A stretch of 64,000 nucleotides of DNA from Nymphaea colorata (taxonomy: Eukaryota; Streptophyta; Magnoliopsida; Nymphaeales; Nymphaeaceae): NCBI RefSeq assembly GCF_008831285.2, contig NC_045141.1, positions 14,804,106 through 14,868,105 on the forward strand. Direction: 5' to 3'. Shown here piece after piece: positions 48,573 to 61,960 of this stretch. Position 1 is the first letter of the stretch; every line of letters starts with the position of its first letter. The notes under the pieces were generated by a model. That model did no database searches and was not told the DNA's origin. It saw only the letters and a list, made by a program, of their open reading frames with translations. Both the position numbers and the translations under genes were made by a program.

Positions 48573-50159
48573 AATAGAAATGAAGAAGAAGACGATATTA
48601 TAGTTGCTACCAGCAGGAACTCGATGAAAATGTCTTGCCTCCGCTCTTATTTCAACTGCCATTTACATTTCGATGTTCAAAATCCATGTTGTTGAGCTAC
48701 ATTTCTGTCTATCAAATTCATGTCCTTGAACAACTATAGAAATAAGTTTGATCAGTAAAAAATAATAAATATCTTTAGAATTCTCTTTCAAAATCCTCTT
48801 GTCTCAGTTCATCTGGTCTTTCATCTGTCATCTCTTTCATCCTTTTTGTTTGAGCCTTATTAGTCCGAACTCCGAGTTATATTGATGAACGACAGATATC
48901 GTAGGTTTTTCGAATGTTTGCTGCTAAAGCTTTGTGACAGTAGGACTTGGTCTTTTATGGGCAGCAAGGATTGAGATAAGGGTTGCAAATTGGCGACCTG
49001 TAAAGGGGTTTTGCTATATTTGGCTATACTGTAGCTTCACACGATTCTGCTCTTAATTTTATATAGTTAATCCAGATTGGAACTGTTTCCAACCCTAGAT
49101 GGGACACAATATGGTGGCACAAGTTTTATGCACATTTCAAAATTTATTCTTTTAAGTATTCTTTGAAAATATAAACTCTGTAGGTTCATTCTACACAATT
49201 CAATGCCAAAAAACTCATAATCTTAGATTTATTTTTGTGCAAGTATGTTCCACGCGTCCGACCCCGTTAGATTCTTTTGCTATCTGCGGTTCTTACTTCT
49301 TGCACCCATGGTTGATGTTACTTGGACAAAAGAGACAAATATATTGATGTATAGTTTGGAATTGACCCAATCACATAATTATTGTGGACTTTTTATTGGA
49401 TGGCTTTTGTCATACAACGATACCCTTCATGTTGTTCAGTGATCAGCTCAAAGGCACCTTTTACAGTAAGATTGAAGGACAACGGCCATTCCTGAAACAG
49501 CATCTCGTGTTCAGAGTTGTTCTTTGAAGAGCATAGTCCATTGGAAGTTGTAAACTGAATGCAAGAGAAGTTGTAGCGGGCCGCTCTGGTAGGATAAGTG
49601 GTGCCATTTTCGACTCATTTGCCAAGAATGAAAACCTCAATTCACATCACATTATCCTAATTTATAAACCTTAACTGAATGTGATTGGTTGCTTATGGTT
49701 TAGATTAGAGAGAGAGAGATTTATGTACTTGAAATGAATGCGCGGCATGGCACTACTAAGATTCTTAATGTTGCTTTTAGTTTATCGTGTGTATACTACA
49801 CATAGGGAGCCTGTAGTAAATATTACAACTAAGAAACTAGACAAGCCACTAAGAATGTGTTTCATTTCCCTTTCTTGGGATGATATAGGAATAGGATATC
49901 CTGTTTCTGATATCTCAAGTAACAGAAAGAACAAACGTGGCCCCTCCTCAGGCCGTGTTTGTGTCAAACAGAACAGCATGTCCTTTCAGCGGCGTTGTTT
50001 CGCTGTTCGAAGAACGACCATTCTGCAGACAGCAAAACAAACACCCTATAATGCACTCCTCAGTCCTCTCTGTCATAAATCTGAATGAAACTGGTTTTAA
50101 GGGTGATTGGTTGCTTTTAGTTTATGACTTTGAAGAGAGAGAGAGAAGCTAAGATTTTC

Positions 50160-50290
50160 CTTCAGGCTTTGCGGCTGCATTAGCTTGCTCAGGAGGTTTG
50201 CACCCACGAGATTCAAACCAGGGACTGACCTTCTATTAATCACTGGTCCAACCAGCTATACCAAACCTCAAGATCCCTTGAGGCAATTAC
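50160..50290 (-). mobile_element. tRNA-derived SINE
   Basis: Read on the minus strand, TATAGCTGGTTGGACC (A-box) is followed by CTGGTTTGAATCTCG (B-box) at normal tRNA spacing. It ends about 300 bases beyond the ubiquitin-like gene's stop. Confidence 0.6.
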
Positions 50291-50595
50291 TGTTTCTCAG
50301 TCAAATATTGACAATAAGACAGCTCAGAGTTGGCAGTTGTATGCAAAATTCCTTATATAATTTTCTGGAAATTCAATCTCCTTGTGTGCAAAACAAACTA
50401 AGCATCTTTTCTTTGTGTTTCTTTTATGATGAGAAACCCTGCAATCCCAAGTGAGTCCCGATCACCAATGCTTACATGGACAACGTCATGAGAAAACACA
50501 AACAGCAGATTGGGAGGGTTCAGTCTTGATCCAAAGTTTTGAACCTGACACCCTTCACATTCCCCTCGTACCGCCTCTTCTTTCATTGAGGAAAA

Positions 50596-53500
50596 CTAAG
50601 GCGTTCCATAGAACTGAGGTAATCTCAGGTCTTGTCGCTCACCGCTTAGATGACTATTGCTGGCTATTCTTTTGAAGTATCCCTTGCCTTCTGATTGTAG
50701 TCTGCCCATGAACCATAACCTCCAACATGAAAGCCATCCTCTCAGAAAGTGAGATAACTTGAATCCGTTCTGCTCTATGATGTCCTCGTCATTCCCATAC
50801 TTCTCACCATCTTCATTCTGTCGTTTGTCATCAAAACCTGCTGATGACCTGGTATCGATAATGAAGGCTGCTAGTCATATTCTTAAGCGGTAACTTTATA
50901 AAGCATAATCGTGGTCTCTGAACAAAAATTAATTGCGTATTTACCTTCTTTGCCTGTGAGCTGCAGTATGCTTTTTAGGCCGGTCCTCCGGAATATGATA
51001 AAGGGACAAATGTCTCATGAAATTAAGCTGCATAATCCATGAAAGAACCGACCTGGTTTAGGCTTCAAAAATCTACTGAAAAGAAAAAAGAGAAGCAGAA
51101 ACAAGTTTTATCCAATGCCAAAGTTTATACTGGACGGTGTCTATCTACCTCACATAACAAAAAACGGTCATAATAAACATTACAAAAATCAAGCTTGTAC
51201 TATGTAGAGTTTGGAAACTTACACCTGAATCCTGCCTGTACTCAAATAACAAAAAGATATTTTTTCCACTTCAATCGTTGTTTAGACAAATGATTTTATA
51301 ATTTTATAGCTTCATGAGAGAATATGCGTTTTTATCAAGTTTTTGAGATCATCAACACGTAGGTCGAATCCAGTGTATGAATTACTATCGTTAGTTGGAG
51401 ACACCCAATAGGAGATGATTGATGTCAAGAAATCTATGGTGGTGGTACTAGTTATGCTGTCATGCTATCAGTTTTTGCAGCTTTCCAAGACTCGTGTGCC
51501 GTGTGCGCCCATGTAGCGCTCACACACATTGGAATAAAAGCACACCTAAGGTTTTGTTGAAGATACAATGGCTCCTAAGTTTTTGATGTTGTTAAAAACC
51601 GAAACATTGCATGGTTAAAGAAATTTCAAGTTTGAGTGGCAAAGTTTCTCATTCTTTCTATCCTATAAAAAGGATGTAAGAAAGGGACCTTATTTTTTGA
51701 ATAAATTTTGAAAATACAGTGCAAAAATTTCAAGGCAGTTCTAACTTCTAACATTGTTAAGAAGTTGGGTCCAATCTAGATTATCAACAAAACTGTAGCT
51801 GTGTTTTCTCTTTCTGTGTACCTGTCATTTTAAAACTAGGCAACGTCTGGGATGGACTGCACACAGGACAATGTCATAGACTCGCATGATACGCAACGCC
51901 CACAAATTAGCTGAACTAATTGTTGAAGGGGCTCAGGTTTGCCATGCAACTCATGATTTTGAAGTTCGATTCAAGCATTTTGTCCTCCGAGAACTCAAAG
52001 CAATAGTCACCTTGAAAGGCCTGATGCATTATCATCTGCCATGTACTTCACAGCTTTCGAGAGAAACAACCTTACTGCCTTACTGGTACTGGATAGGGTG
52101 TGGACTAGCTTAGCTTAACAGGCAACATCGATTCAGTTGGTGCCAGTGGCGAAGCAAGTAAAATTTGCGCTGATACTAATTTTAAAAACTTTCATCTTTT
52201 CAGGGTCAGAATCTATATAATAGCGCAAACGATTAAAAAGTAGTAATAAGAAGATAAGGGAAAATTTTGTGGGGCTGGTGTGTATGTGGCTCCGCTACTG
52301 GCTCGTGCAGTCAGATCGAGTTCTTTGAAAACTTCAATTCCAACAATTGAAATGAAATTTCCATATAGCACTCTGTGGAAGCTGATTATATCATGTACGA
52401 GTTATAAAATTACAGAAGAATCGGACATCTTTTTTATCCTCCAGTATGAGGCTTAACTGCTCAAGGGAAGCTGCAATTGTGTTCACTAGATCTCCTAATA
52501 GGCAAAAAGGTGATCATATACGTAAATAACTAATAAACAAACAAATGCAATTAAATGGTGCACTCCACTAGCAAAAAGACAATAAAACTGCCTTTGCATG
52601 TTTAAAATGATGACCCTGTCTTGCATTTCTAATAATCACACTGCCCCATTCACAATTGCAAATTGTGCAAGTCAAATCCATGGTTGATTTGTTCCCAAAT
52701 GCATATTTGAAAGCGCTACTCTCAGCAACTTGTTCTCTAATCAGTTAAGAATGAATACATGGATTTCAACTTTCAACCGTGCAAATGTTGATCACGAGAA
52801 TATGCTTGCCTCCTGCCAAGTATTTGGTCCATACAATGGTGCGATGACTGGCGACATAACAAAAAAGCTTGTCATGGGCTGACCCTATATGGTAAGACGG
52901 CAAATCAGTGAGGCCTCTGTAATGAATGCAACATGGCATTGCAGTCTGCTCCAAATACTGCAGTTTTTGATAGTGTGAGTTGTTTTTGTTGCTCCAAGAT
53001 AAAATATTTTTCCCCATAAAGAAACAAAATCAGTTCCGATGGTTTTGCAAGTAGTGGGATCTTCTCCTCAAATTGCACATGAATATGCAATTATCATTTC
53101 ACTTGGCATTTGAACCTCATGCGCAAATCAATTTGCCTTTTAGTGTAGTTAAACAAGTGCCTTACTGCCTGCTTCTCATTGTACCTTTGGGAGCATTGTT
53201 AACGTTGTTCAATCGACAGCAAGTTCACTACATCTTTCTCATGTTCATCAGTTTCTAACCATGAAATACCACAAATCTCCAATTTTCGAAGCACAACCTA
53301 CCCACATGCGTTAATGAGGACAAAAGCATTACACAAAAATCATCAACCACCAATGCAGAGTCAAAGTACTTTGTGCTCACCTGATCTCCATCCCTGATTC
53401 CAAAGTCACGGAGGAACTCTTTGTCATTAATTAGCTTGTAACCCTCATAGCACAGGCAGAAATGTCCCCAAACGTGAGACCTGCAAGCACCAACAGCAAG

Positions 53501-54172
53501 AAGGGTTGTCATCCATCGCCTGAGAGATACCAACTAATGCATTTTGCAGCAATGGACCATTCTTGAACATCATGGCAGAACTCTTCGTTTCGGCACGTGC
53601 TAATGGCCACCTTAGCCAAGCCAACACACAAAACTTCTCATGCAAATGCGTGATTATACAGTTGGAGATGCCAATGCCGAAAGAATCACGAGAATGGTTT
53701 TTGATTTTTCTTTATTTTACTCGCAGAAAGATCGATTGCATTTGAAGAAAGGCCTGGCAAAACCAGAAAAAATAAAGAAGCATTCCTACCACGAAATCTT
53801 GCGATGGTCCTCCTTGGGAGATTGATTAAACACATCTTCCACAGCTTGCTTGAGCTCCCCAACTGAAGCTGTCCTAGCAACTTGTACATCTGAAAGAATC
53901 CACAAGAACTTCAAATGAGAAGACAAGGAAAAGAGGCTGAAGAAACCAACAAAACCTCCCTAAATTCAGACCCAAGTGTGAACCGAGAAACAGAGCAAGT
54001 GCCCTGTAAGTTTCATACCAAAGCAGGTCCCGTCCAATTTCAGGACAGTGAGCTTCAGGAGTTGCCGCTGCTGCGGGAGCTTACAATATGAGAAACTCTT
54101 CCGGGGAACTACCGACGCCGCAGACCCTTCGATTGCCCTGCCAAGCGCAGAGCCTTCTACGATGCAAGACAT
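50596..54172 (-). CDS. Ubiquitin-like-fold protein (SNRNP25-type domain), 5 exons
   Basis: Exons are 54019-54172, 53790-53889, 53381-53480, 50945-51027 and 50596-50848. All borders are GT/AG and the phases close exactly, giving 229 residues. The ubiquitin-like fold covers about residues 39-128: LTVLKLDGTCFDVQVA, VGELKQAVEDVF, KISWSHVWGHFCLCYEG, KEFLRDFGIRDGDQL and then NFMRHLS. The W-xHVW-xxFCL core is that of the U11/U12 snRNP 25 kDa (SNRNP25) ubiquitin-like domain. The C-terminal half differs from that spliceosomal protein, with a basic linker, an acidic segment and FLRGWLSCWRLWFMGRL. It therefore fits the plant 'ubiquitin-like superfamily' genes such as Arabidopsis At4g32270 (from memory). 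It has no C-terminal Gly-Gly, so conjugation is unlikely. The start is the first in-frame ATG; the frame is open for over 80 codons upstream without an ATG, so an earlier 5' exon is possible. Intron 3 is 2.4 kb. Confidence 0.85.
52143..52301. mobile_element. TIR element (AGTGGCGGAGCC family)
   Basis: CCAGTGGCGAAGC at the left pairs with GGCTCCGCTACTGG at the right, with two or three mismatches. These ends are typical of a non-autonomous DNA transposon common in plants. It lies in intron 3 of the ubiquitin-like gene. Confidence 0.55.
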
Positions 54173-54243
54173 TAGTTCTTCTGTTCGTTGTATCTCTCTT
54201 AGAAGGTGATCGTTTAGCAATGGGGTTCCATCCTCCTCCAACT

Positions 54244-54297
54244 CACAACAGCAACACAAACTTAATATAAGGAACAGCAACACAAACTTAATATAAG
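54244..54297. repeat. 27-bp tandem duplication upstream of the ubiquitin-like gene
   Basis: GGAACAGCAACACAAACTTA occurs twice. The period is a multiple of three, so the open frame upstream of the ATG is kept. Confidence 0.85.
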
Positions 54298-55624
54298 GAG
54301 GAGAAGACTTTCGTGAAAGGCCAAGGAGGAAGGAATCCTCCCCATTAATCCCAGAGACGGAATCACCCTCCGATGAGAGAGATAGAATGTGGTGGATTTC
54401 TTTTCTTTTTTTCCATAATAGTAATAATCAAATGTTGGTACTTTTATGATTAACACGGTTCGGCGGAGATCTCGAGTTCTTTGTTGTGCAGTTGACGAGC
54501 TGTTAAAGGGCATAGCGTTGCTTGTCGGCTAAGATTTTCGTTTGATGTATGTTTTTGCTTCTGCTAATGCAGCTCAAAAAGCAAAGGGGTCTTCATGCTT
54601 CCCAGGCGCCCTCGCTCAAAAAAATAAAAATAAAGGTTGTTATGATAAAAAAAGCCAAAAAAATTTGTCAAAAATGTGTTGACACTTGAGTCCAGTAAAA
54701 AATTTTGTGAAAAAGCACACTTTAACTGTCTTAAGCAGCTTACATGTGCTATTTTTATGGACTATAAAAAATAGCATCACAATATTTTAGTTGATGAGTG
54801 TATCATACTTCATTGAGGTCCCGTCACAACCCTCAATTTCAGTAGTAAGGGAAATAAAAGTTTAATGGGTAGAATACATTTCAAAAACCTTTTTTTGGCT
54901 CATCCAGCATCCCTTTATCATACAATTTCACCATAATTTTTCTTTTTTATCGACTTATTACATGCTTGATTTGAAGACATTAATCTTTGTTCTTTGGTAG
55001 CAAGAAAACTGATCTGAGATGCATTAGCAAGTGCAGTAACAAAAGTTCCTCCCAGTGAATTCATATAACATTTTAGAATATTCAAGGACAGGAGAGAGCA
55101 CATGGCTTGGAAAGGTTTTTGATCCTTTGCGTCGAATTCTCGTCATTCCTTGCTTTTGTGTGTGCATCAGGAATGCTTTTCCTTCCTTGAGGATCGGCTT
55201 TCTCTTTTTCTTTTGTAAGTTGTTTCTTTCTTTTTCTTTTCCACATGATGTTGGAAACTTTATGTTGCAGCTTTGAGCATATATAGTAGGAATCTTGGAG
55301 CTTTCTTGCAGAGGGTTGCTCATAAGTGATCCAATTTCTAAATTTTGTCCCTCTCTATTCTGAGTTTTTTGATTGTGTTTGCCTTCGAAAGACATGATAA
55401 GTGGAGTTCCATATTCCAATTTCAGATATCCATTAAGTGGGTTTGGTTCTTAGAGCACGGGTTTATTGTCATTATAATAGAGAAATGAAAAAAAATGTTG
55501 GATATTATAGGGTCCTGAGAAACGATAATGGCAACCAAAAGTTTATGTAGTTGGGCCGTTCATCTTTTCTCAAAATTTCAAGCCACGTTTTAAAACAATG
55601 TCCATCTAAAATTAATCCTTTTGG

Positions 55625-55800
55625 AATGCAGGGGGCTCAAGGCTGAGGCCGGGTGCCCCCTCCCTCAGATTTTTAAAAAATCAAAATTTATATGTAAATT
55701 TTAAATTTTAGTTTAATATATATCAAAAATTTGAAAAGTCATATTTTGATCTCTGCTAAAATTTTTAAACTATAGTTTAACTCCTGCAATGAAAAATTTT
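55625..55800. mobile_element. Possible fragment of an AGTGGCGGAGCC-type element
   Basis: The order GGGTGCCCCCTCCCTCAG, then A/T-rich, then ATTTTGATCTCTGC recalls the interior of such elements. No intact ends were found. Confidence 0.25.
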
Positions 55801-58800
55801 TAACGTTGTTCCTAGCGCTTCCTGTCATATATCTTGTATTTCATTCATTTGATGCAAAGTTGTCATCTCAAAAAACCAACGGTCCGATGGTACTGGAACA
55901 AAGAATCCATTGATCTAAAATGTCCTGAAATGCCGAATTTTATATGCGATCATGTATTTATAACTCTTAAGAACTTCATAGATTGCAAAATTGGTGTTTT
56001 ACTTTTGCTCCTAAACATGGAGTTGATGAACTTGGTCATGTTTCACTTTGCCCAAAACGCATGGAGGGAGCAAGAAACAACTGGCAAAGAGCACTAGTAG
56101 TGCATAATGAAGCTCTACATGTTGCTTTATTTTGTTATAGGTTGTAGGGACATTTTCAACGAAACCAACTTTATTTTTAAATCAACTGTGACCAAATAAT
56201 GGCACCATACTAGTAAGGATTTGAAAATTTTGAAGGAAATGGGAAAACCATCCTTTGATATCGTGATGAAATCTGGTGAAGAATATTAGGGAGAATCTCA
56301 TTCTACCATTAACGAGTACAAGGTTTCACCCACAAAGGTGTGTTCTGAATTTAGAATAACTTTGTTAAGCACTCTTTGATGAATAATAATAACTGCAGTT
56401 GTTGATCCTCTAGTGGGTTGGCGTAATGGATGGAGTGGGGTTGGTAGGCGACTAGTTTCCGTGTTGAATTCTCATGGCTTCAACTTCATGTGCTATAAAA
56501 AAGGAGACAAAGATATACAAGTTGAAACATGGCAGGAGAACCACTTGATACACCAAAATTAGGCTGCCTAGTATTTGGAGAGATGGGGAGAAGGGCATGG
56601 GCTTCGGCCCTTTTGTTGAGTGATAGGATGAAATACTCTTTCTATTAACCTAATAAAAGAAGTGCATTTGTTGGGGATTGAACGTTCATGGTCCAGCTGA
56701 ACCAATGGCGAGAGACATTTCAGAAATCAGTCTTAAGCATGGCATGAAAAGTGTGAGGAAGTGCATGTGGCTGACTGCTAATTCCATCAGTGGTTGTATA
56801 GGCTATAAACTTAACTGTATGTGGTGACACAGGATCGAACAAAGTTAATGTTTGGCATAAAGTAAGGTAGATCCAGTGGCGCTAGGAGCTGAGCCAAAAA
56901 ATTTATTCTAAGGAACCAAAAATATATAGTTAACAAATTTTCAATTGGCCTTAGGGCAGTGGCCAGGGTTGGTGGGGCTGCCCCATATAACTGAACCCAA
57001 GTCAACTGAGGTACAACATGTAAATTCAAAGTTTAGATTGGGCTCCATGCGGGGTATGTTCCTGCATGAAGGCCCCACCTCTCTCCCATTGAGTGGCCCA
57101 CCATGTACAAGACATGGCGACAAGCTTCCGTTGGAGACTTCCTTCTAAGTCCTTTAAACCTAATTGATGAGAGCTGCAACGATACTTAAGAAGACTGAAG
57201 CAGCCTTTGGCCACAGTAAGGCTGAAAAAGTTAGGCTTTGACAAAGCAGTCTTACAAAAAGGAGCTTAAAGACCAATTATTGGTCAATCAAAAGAACTTC
57301 TATTTTCTAGATTCTCCTCTTAAGTTCTTCACTAACTACATTACTTCCCTAATTAGTTTCAAATTTTGGCATTTCAACAGGAAGCAGTGACCTACCATGC
57401 AACTAACGAATACTTTCGTTTTTAGTATGTGCTAGGAGAGAAAGAGAGAGAGAGTCATCCAATGGGAGCGTTTAAAGTTTTCCCATTGATTCCAAAAACA
57501 TACTGAATTTTGACTTGTGATGCCCATGATAATTAAAATGTTTTAATATGCATCTGAATTCTTTGGTGCTCTCTTCTCTGCCAAATCTTTTGGGTTGGAG
57601 TATAGTGAGAGTGAGAGTTGTGTACATGGGGTGGTGCACCCAACAGATATGCAAAGGAAGAGGAGTTGGGGTAATTGGGAGATTTTAAATCAGAAATGTC
57701 TTTTTTGGACTTTTTACTTCACTACTTTTTTTTGCTCTTACAAGAGGTTTCCCTTTATTTATTGACCAGGGGTATTCTGGTCAATGCACCCCCAGTGCAT
57801 ATAACCAGCTTCATAATATAGTAGTCAAGGAACTTGTTAATACCAAAAAAATCTTTGATTAATGGAATTTGTAAAATGTGAAAGGTTAATAACTTAAGAA
57901 GGCCAAGCTTGAAGCAGATGTGGAGAAGACAGGAAAGGGGTATGGAAGGGGCATTTGCAAGTTTTGTCAGATACATGAGCGACTCATTTGTTTATGTCGA
58001 GAAATGGAAGGGTTAAAAATCAAAGGTCCAATGGCTGATTGAGGACTATAACATTAATACCTCTTCTTTTCATACAATGGTTATATAGAACATTGAGGTG
58101 TAGATCATCCTTCATGAAATATCCAGACATAAATAATCCCTTTTTAGTCTATTCCTAAAGCAAGTTCTTATTTTCAAAGTCTGTTTACTGACGCACAAAC
58201 AGTTGTGAACATTTTTGAAGGTTTACCTTGCCAAAAACTTTTCATCTATTTCTTGCGTCAGTGTTTGAAGGCTAGTTGTATGACTGCTTGTTTATGTTGC
58301 TTATGATATACTTTTTCAATGGCCATGTAGATCTAGCCTTAGGAAATCCAGCAAGCTAGTGTAGATAGATTTGAAATTTGGCAGGAGAACAAATAAATTT
58401 CTCATCAGCTACCAAGTAGTTGAGATGAAACCAGTGCTTTTGTATTCACACATGCCATGCATGTTCTATCTTAGTATTGTGGAGCAATCTACAAAGGGTT
58501 TCTAACTTTCTTGCACTACATTGAAAATTCTGGTTCTTCTTCTAAATAGAGATGGTTTGGCTCTTTTCATTTTTTCCCTACTTGACTTTAGCAAGGTTCA
58601 ACTGAGTGAGGATTTTTTTTTTATGGAGAATCGAGCAACCTCCATTGAGATACATACTTATATAGTGTCCATTTATCATGCCTATATTTTTTATGGTAGG
58701 TCCAATTCAAGACTCTTATATCCCTTGCTCTGTGGAATTCTGGGCAACTTAAGTCATGCAATAGGATTTAACCTAATTCACCTTGTGGTGGATATGACAT

Positions 58801-59879
58801 CTTATATTCATATCCTTTTTCATGTATAGGCTATGTTTGATAGCCTTGGACCTCAGAATTGAGGCTACCACAGATTTTAAAACCATGGATATGTTTTCAG
58901 ACCCCTCCCCTTAAGACCACAAATTCATGACTTTCACAAGATAACACAGATTTGAGACCCCTAGTCGAGAAATCCACTACTTGTTTAAGTTGTTATAGAT
59001 TTAACATAATGTAGATTTAAAATCAGCATCACATCTAGCCATAATACATCTTGCTTCATAATTGTCATCAAACTTCTTAATAAGGTGTCAGCTAGTTAGT
59101 GGCGAACGCATTTCCAAGATTTACAAACAAAGGAGTGAAGATTGGGATACGAATAAAGAAGCTCAATAGTATAATATGCTTCAACTCAGCTTGCATGAAA
59201 TTAAGTTTAGCAAACCCTAGGCTCAACCCTTTATGGGTTGTTTCGCATTAAGAACAACATGGTACATGTTCCATGAATATGCCACTTGAAGTAAATTTTT
59301 GGGATACTTGTTCAAGTGTTCCATGGATCTACCCCAACTTTGGGGTAGATTCATGAAACACTTGCACCTTCATCCTAATGCCAAGTGCCCCCTTAGGGGT
59401 TGTATAGAAATTGGAATAGTTTGTGAGTGTTCCATGCATTTAAGTTGAGACAAATTCAAGAACACTAAAACTAGGTGTCTATGAATTTGCCTTAATTTTT
59501 GGGATAGATTCATAAGACACTCATAAGTATATGTGTTTGTGTGTGTGTTAAGATGGATAGCACTCTTCGGCATGGATGAAGCAAAAATAGATTGGTTTAA
59601 AGTTCACCAGAATACAACGATCTTCCAAGACCACAAAAAACTAATTAGCCTTCTTGTAATTAGTTTTCTGCAAAGAGGTAATCCATTTAACATTGAATTT
59701 TTCTGTGCTCAAGCCCATGCATCCATGTCATAGTCATAGAGTGCATGCACACACACAAAACAAAGAAATTCCTCCAGGCAGCCTCTAGAAGGAAGCCGAT
59801 TAACCTGTGTCCCGGCCCAAATATATAACTTGCTAGCCAATACGCCACTCCAGTTTCATGCTCTTATGCCCAAAGATCT

Positions 59880-60220
59880 TGCACTTAGATTCCAGAAAAG
59901 GGGCTTAATCTGATCTTCTCCACTATATTACTTTAATTAATTTCCAAGCTAAATGTCATTACTTCAAGGAAATGTAATAAACATCTCAAAAATACCAGTC
60001 TATGTGTAATATGATACAGTATTTATAACCATGTTTATTATTTTCAAAGACCATGCACGTAGAATTCCAGACAAGGGGCTTGATCTGATCTTCTCCACTA
60101 GATGATATTACCGTTAGTTAATTTCCAAGTATAAATGTCAAGGAAATGCCTTAAACATCTCAAAAGTAATAGTCTCTGCAATATGATGCAGTATAACCAT
60201 GTTATTATTTTCATTCTCCC
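59880..60220. repeat. About 170-bp tandem duplication
   Basis: Both copies contain GGGGCTTRATCTGATCTTCT, AATTTCCAAG and CTCAAAA in order, with scattered small gaps. Confidence 0.85.
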
Positions 60221-60327
60221 ATTCATACATCAAATATTTCACAGTCAATACAAATGCTCTACACGCGCTTAGATGCATATGTCTGATCATGCCCTCATGC
60301 ATGCATGCCATGTGATTCTGATTACAT

Positions 60328-60354
60328 TCTCTCTCTCTCTCTCTCTCTCTCTCT
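60328..60354. repeat. (CT)n microsatellite
   Basis: Thirteen CT units. Confidence 0.95.
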
Positions 60355-60552
60355 ATGTATGTAATGCGTGTGTAATTTTGCATGCCCACTGTTGCTTGCA
60401 AGAAAATGGCCACCTGCATGTGTGTGCATGTTCCTCTAGAAAACACAGTAAGGGAAACAAGGATGTGCTTCATTAATTAAGGACTCAGGAATAGAGACAT
60501 ATATCGAGTCGTTCTCACACTCATACACAGATTCATGAATCTACTGACCTCT

Positions 60553-60810
60553 CTACAATGATTCAGTCTCTTCTTCATTGCATTCATCACATCTCCGTCC
60601 AAAAATCTGCAAGAGAGAGCAGTTCTATGAGAAAGCAAACCGCGATAACCAGCTTATAATCCAAGAGAGCTGAAGTAAATAAGGGCATTGCTGATCTTCA
60701 AAGCCGATTTAGTTTTCTTCAGTGGATGAAGAAATCCCAACGGCAAGCTGTCCTAGTTTACGTGACGCTTTGTGTCCAGAGGATCTTCAGAGTTCAGACG
60801 AACATGAAAT
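60553..60810 (-). other. Candidate terminal exons of an unidentified gene
   Basis: Two short open segments have good splice borders and compatible phases on the minus strand. One is 60762-60810, after CTCAG and before GTAAAC, encoding FHVRLNSEDPLDTKRH. The other is 60553-60606, after a pyrimidine tract and GCAG, encoding IFGRRCDECNEEETESL then TAG. A further open frame at 60862-60960 (starting MSNIGEVQSEDGF) lies just upstream, but its possible donors do not give the phase needed to join. I do not recognise the protein. It may be the 3' part of a small gene, or chance. Confidence 0.28.
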
Positions 60811-61102
60811 CTGAGATATGTTGACAAAAGGAGAAAGGAAGAGAAAAGGTATCTCTAGCAGTCAACCAGTGATATTGGCGCGGCTCAATCTGAGATCGTC
60901 TCTACGTGTTCCCTGACGTAGAAATCCGTCTTCGGATTGAACCTCACCAATATTGCTCATATTCTGCAGAGAGCTTCCACCCACTGAGAGAGAGGGAGAA
61001 ATATATATGAAACAGCCATTGGAGGCCGGCTTCTCGAAGCCTGAAGAGCATCAGATGACACCATTAACATGATAAGACCAACAAATTAACGTGGAATTCC
61101 AG

Positions 61103-61250
61103 GGATGGATTCAGAGGATGAGTACCAATGAACAACGAAGAAAAACGTAACTTTTTTGTGGGATTGATTCAGTCAGAGGATAATACCAATGATCAACGAA
61201 GAAAAACGCAACTTTTTTGTGGGATTGATTCAGAGGATAATACCAATGAG
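61103..61250. repeat. About 63-bp tandem repeat, 2.3 copies
   Basis: AACTTTTTTGTGGGATTGAT and CAACGAAGAAAAACG recur in order. Confidence 0.88.
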
Positions 61251-61734
61251 AATCATATGAACCCAACGGCTTAACAGACGCATATCTAATGGGTAACCTT
61301 AAGCAGAAGCCAGTAGTAAAGGACGAAAAATAGAATACGAGACACTATTTTCTGCTTTCTTTGACCAGAAAATTAAAAAAAAGGAAGATGCAAACAACCA
61401 GCAAAGTTATTAGACTGATCATAGAAGTTTAAGATATCAAAGCTCCAAATAAATTGTCAATGCCAAAAAATGATGGACATAATTCAATTCAGAGAATCCA
61501 CAACTACTCAAACCTAACACTGGATCAAGAACTATTGAAGTCTGGCTTTTACTTGTTATTAAAGGCATAGAACAAGAAAAAAAATAACATTCAAAATCCA
61601 GTTGCATCAGAGGGACAGACTCCAGATTTTACACCAAAAAAACGACCAGAAACCAACACAGTAAACATATATTTCCAAGTTGCCTCGTTTCAAACATCAA
61701 ATAAATAAACTTGACATTGATCTTTCTTATCATG

Positions 61735-61960
61735 GATTCTAGTCAAAATATAGAATCAGATCATAAAAGTATAAAAACTCTTTTGGATATAACTCTATTG
61801 TACTCAATTCTTTGGAGATGAAAGGGAAAAACATGCACTTCTTTGTCAGTCTTCTTTCTGTAGCATTGCAGGTTTGTTGTGGGGAGCACTGCAGCATGTA
61901 CCACACATCCAAATACGGAGGAAAGAAGAACTGTAGTGTAGGAATCCTCATAGGAGGAAG
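61735..61960 (-). mobile_element. Probable copia pol fragment
   Basis: One minus-strand frame reads VFGCVVHAAVLP, about 20 residues, then EYNRVISKRVFILL, interrupted by stops. It follows the spacing of the conserved copia segment between integrase and reverse transcriptase (VFGC ... GY..Y .. RVF.S.DV.F). The similarity is weak and judged by eye. Confidence 0.35.

Larger units (their letters stand above)
48266..50595. other. Spacer between atpG and the ubiquitin-like gene (convergent)
   Basis: The two 3' ends face each other across 2.3 kb containing a SINE. No coding exon could be supported. Confidence 0.5.

Noticed and set aside
49738-50088. 116-codon plus-strand frame
   Set aside because: The N-terminal half is unlike any domain I know, the codon use is that of background DNA, and part of it lies near a SINE.
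50596-54172. Calling the ubiquitin-like gene the U11/U12 25 kDa spliceosomal protein
   Set aside because: The domain core is shared, but the N-terminus and the C-terminal RGWLSCWRLW half differ from that protein.
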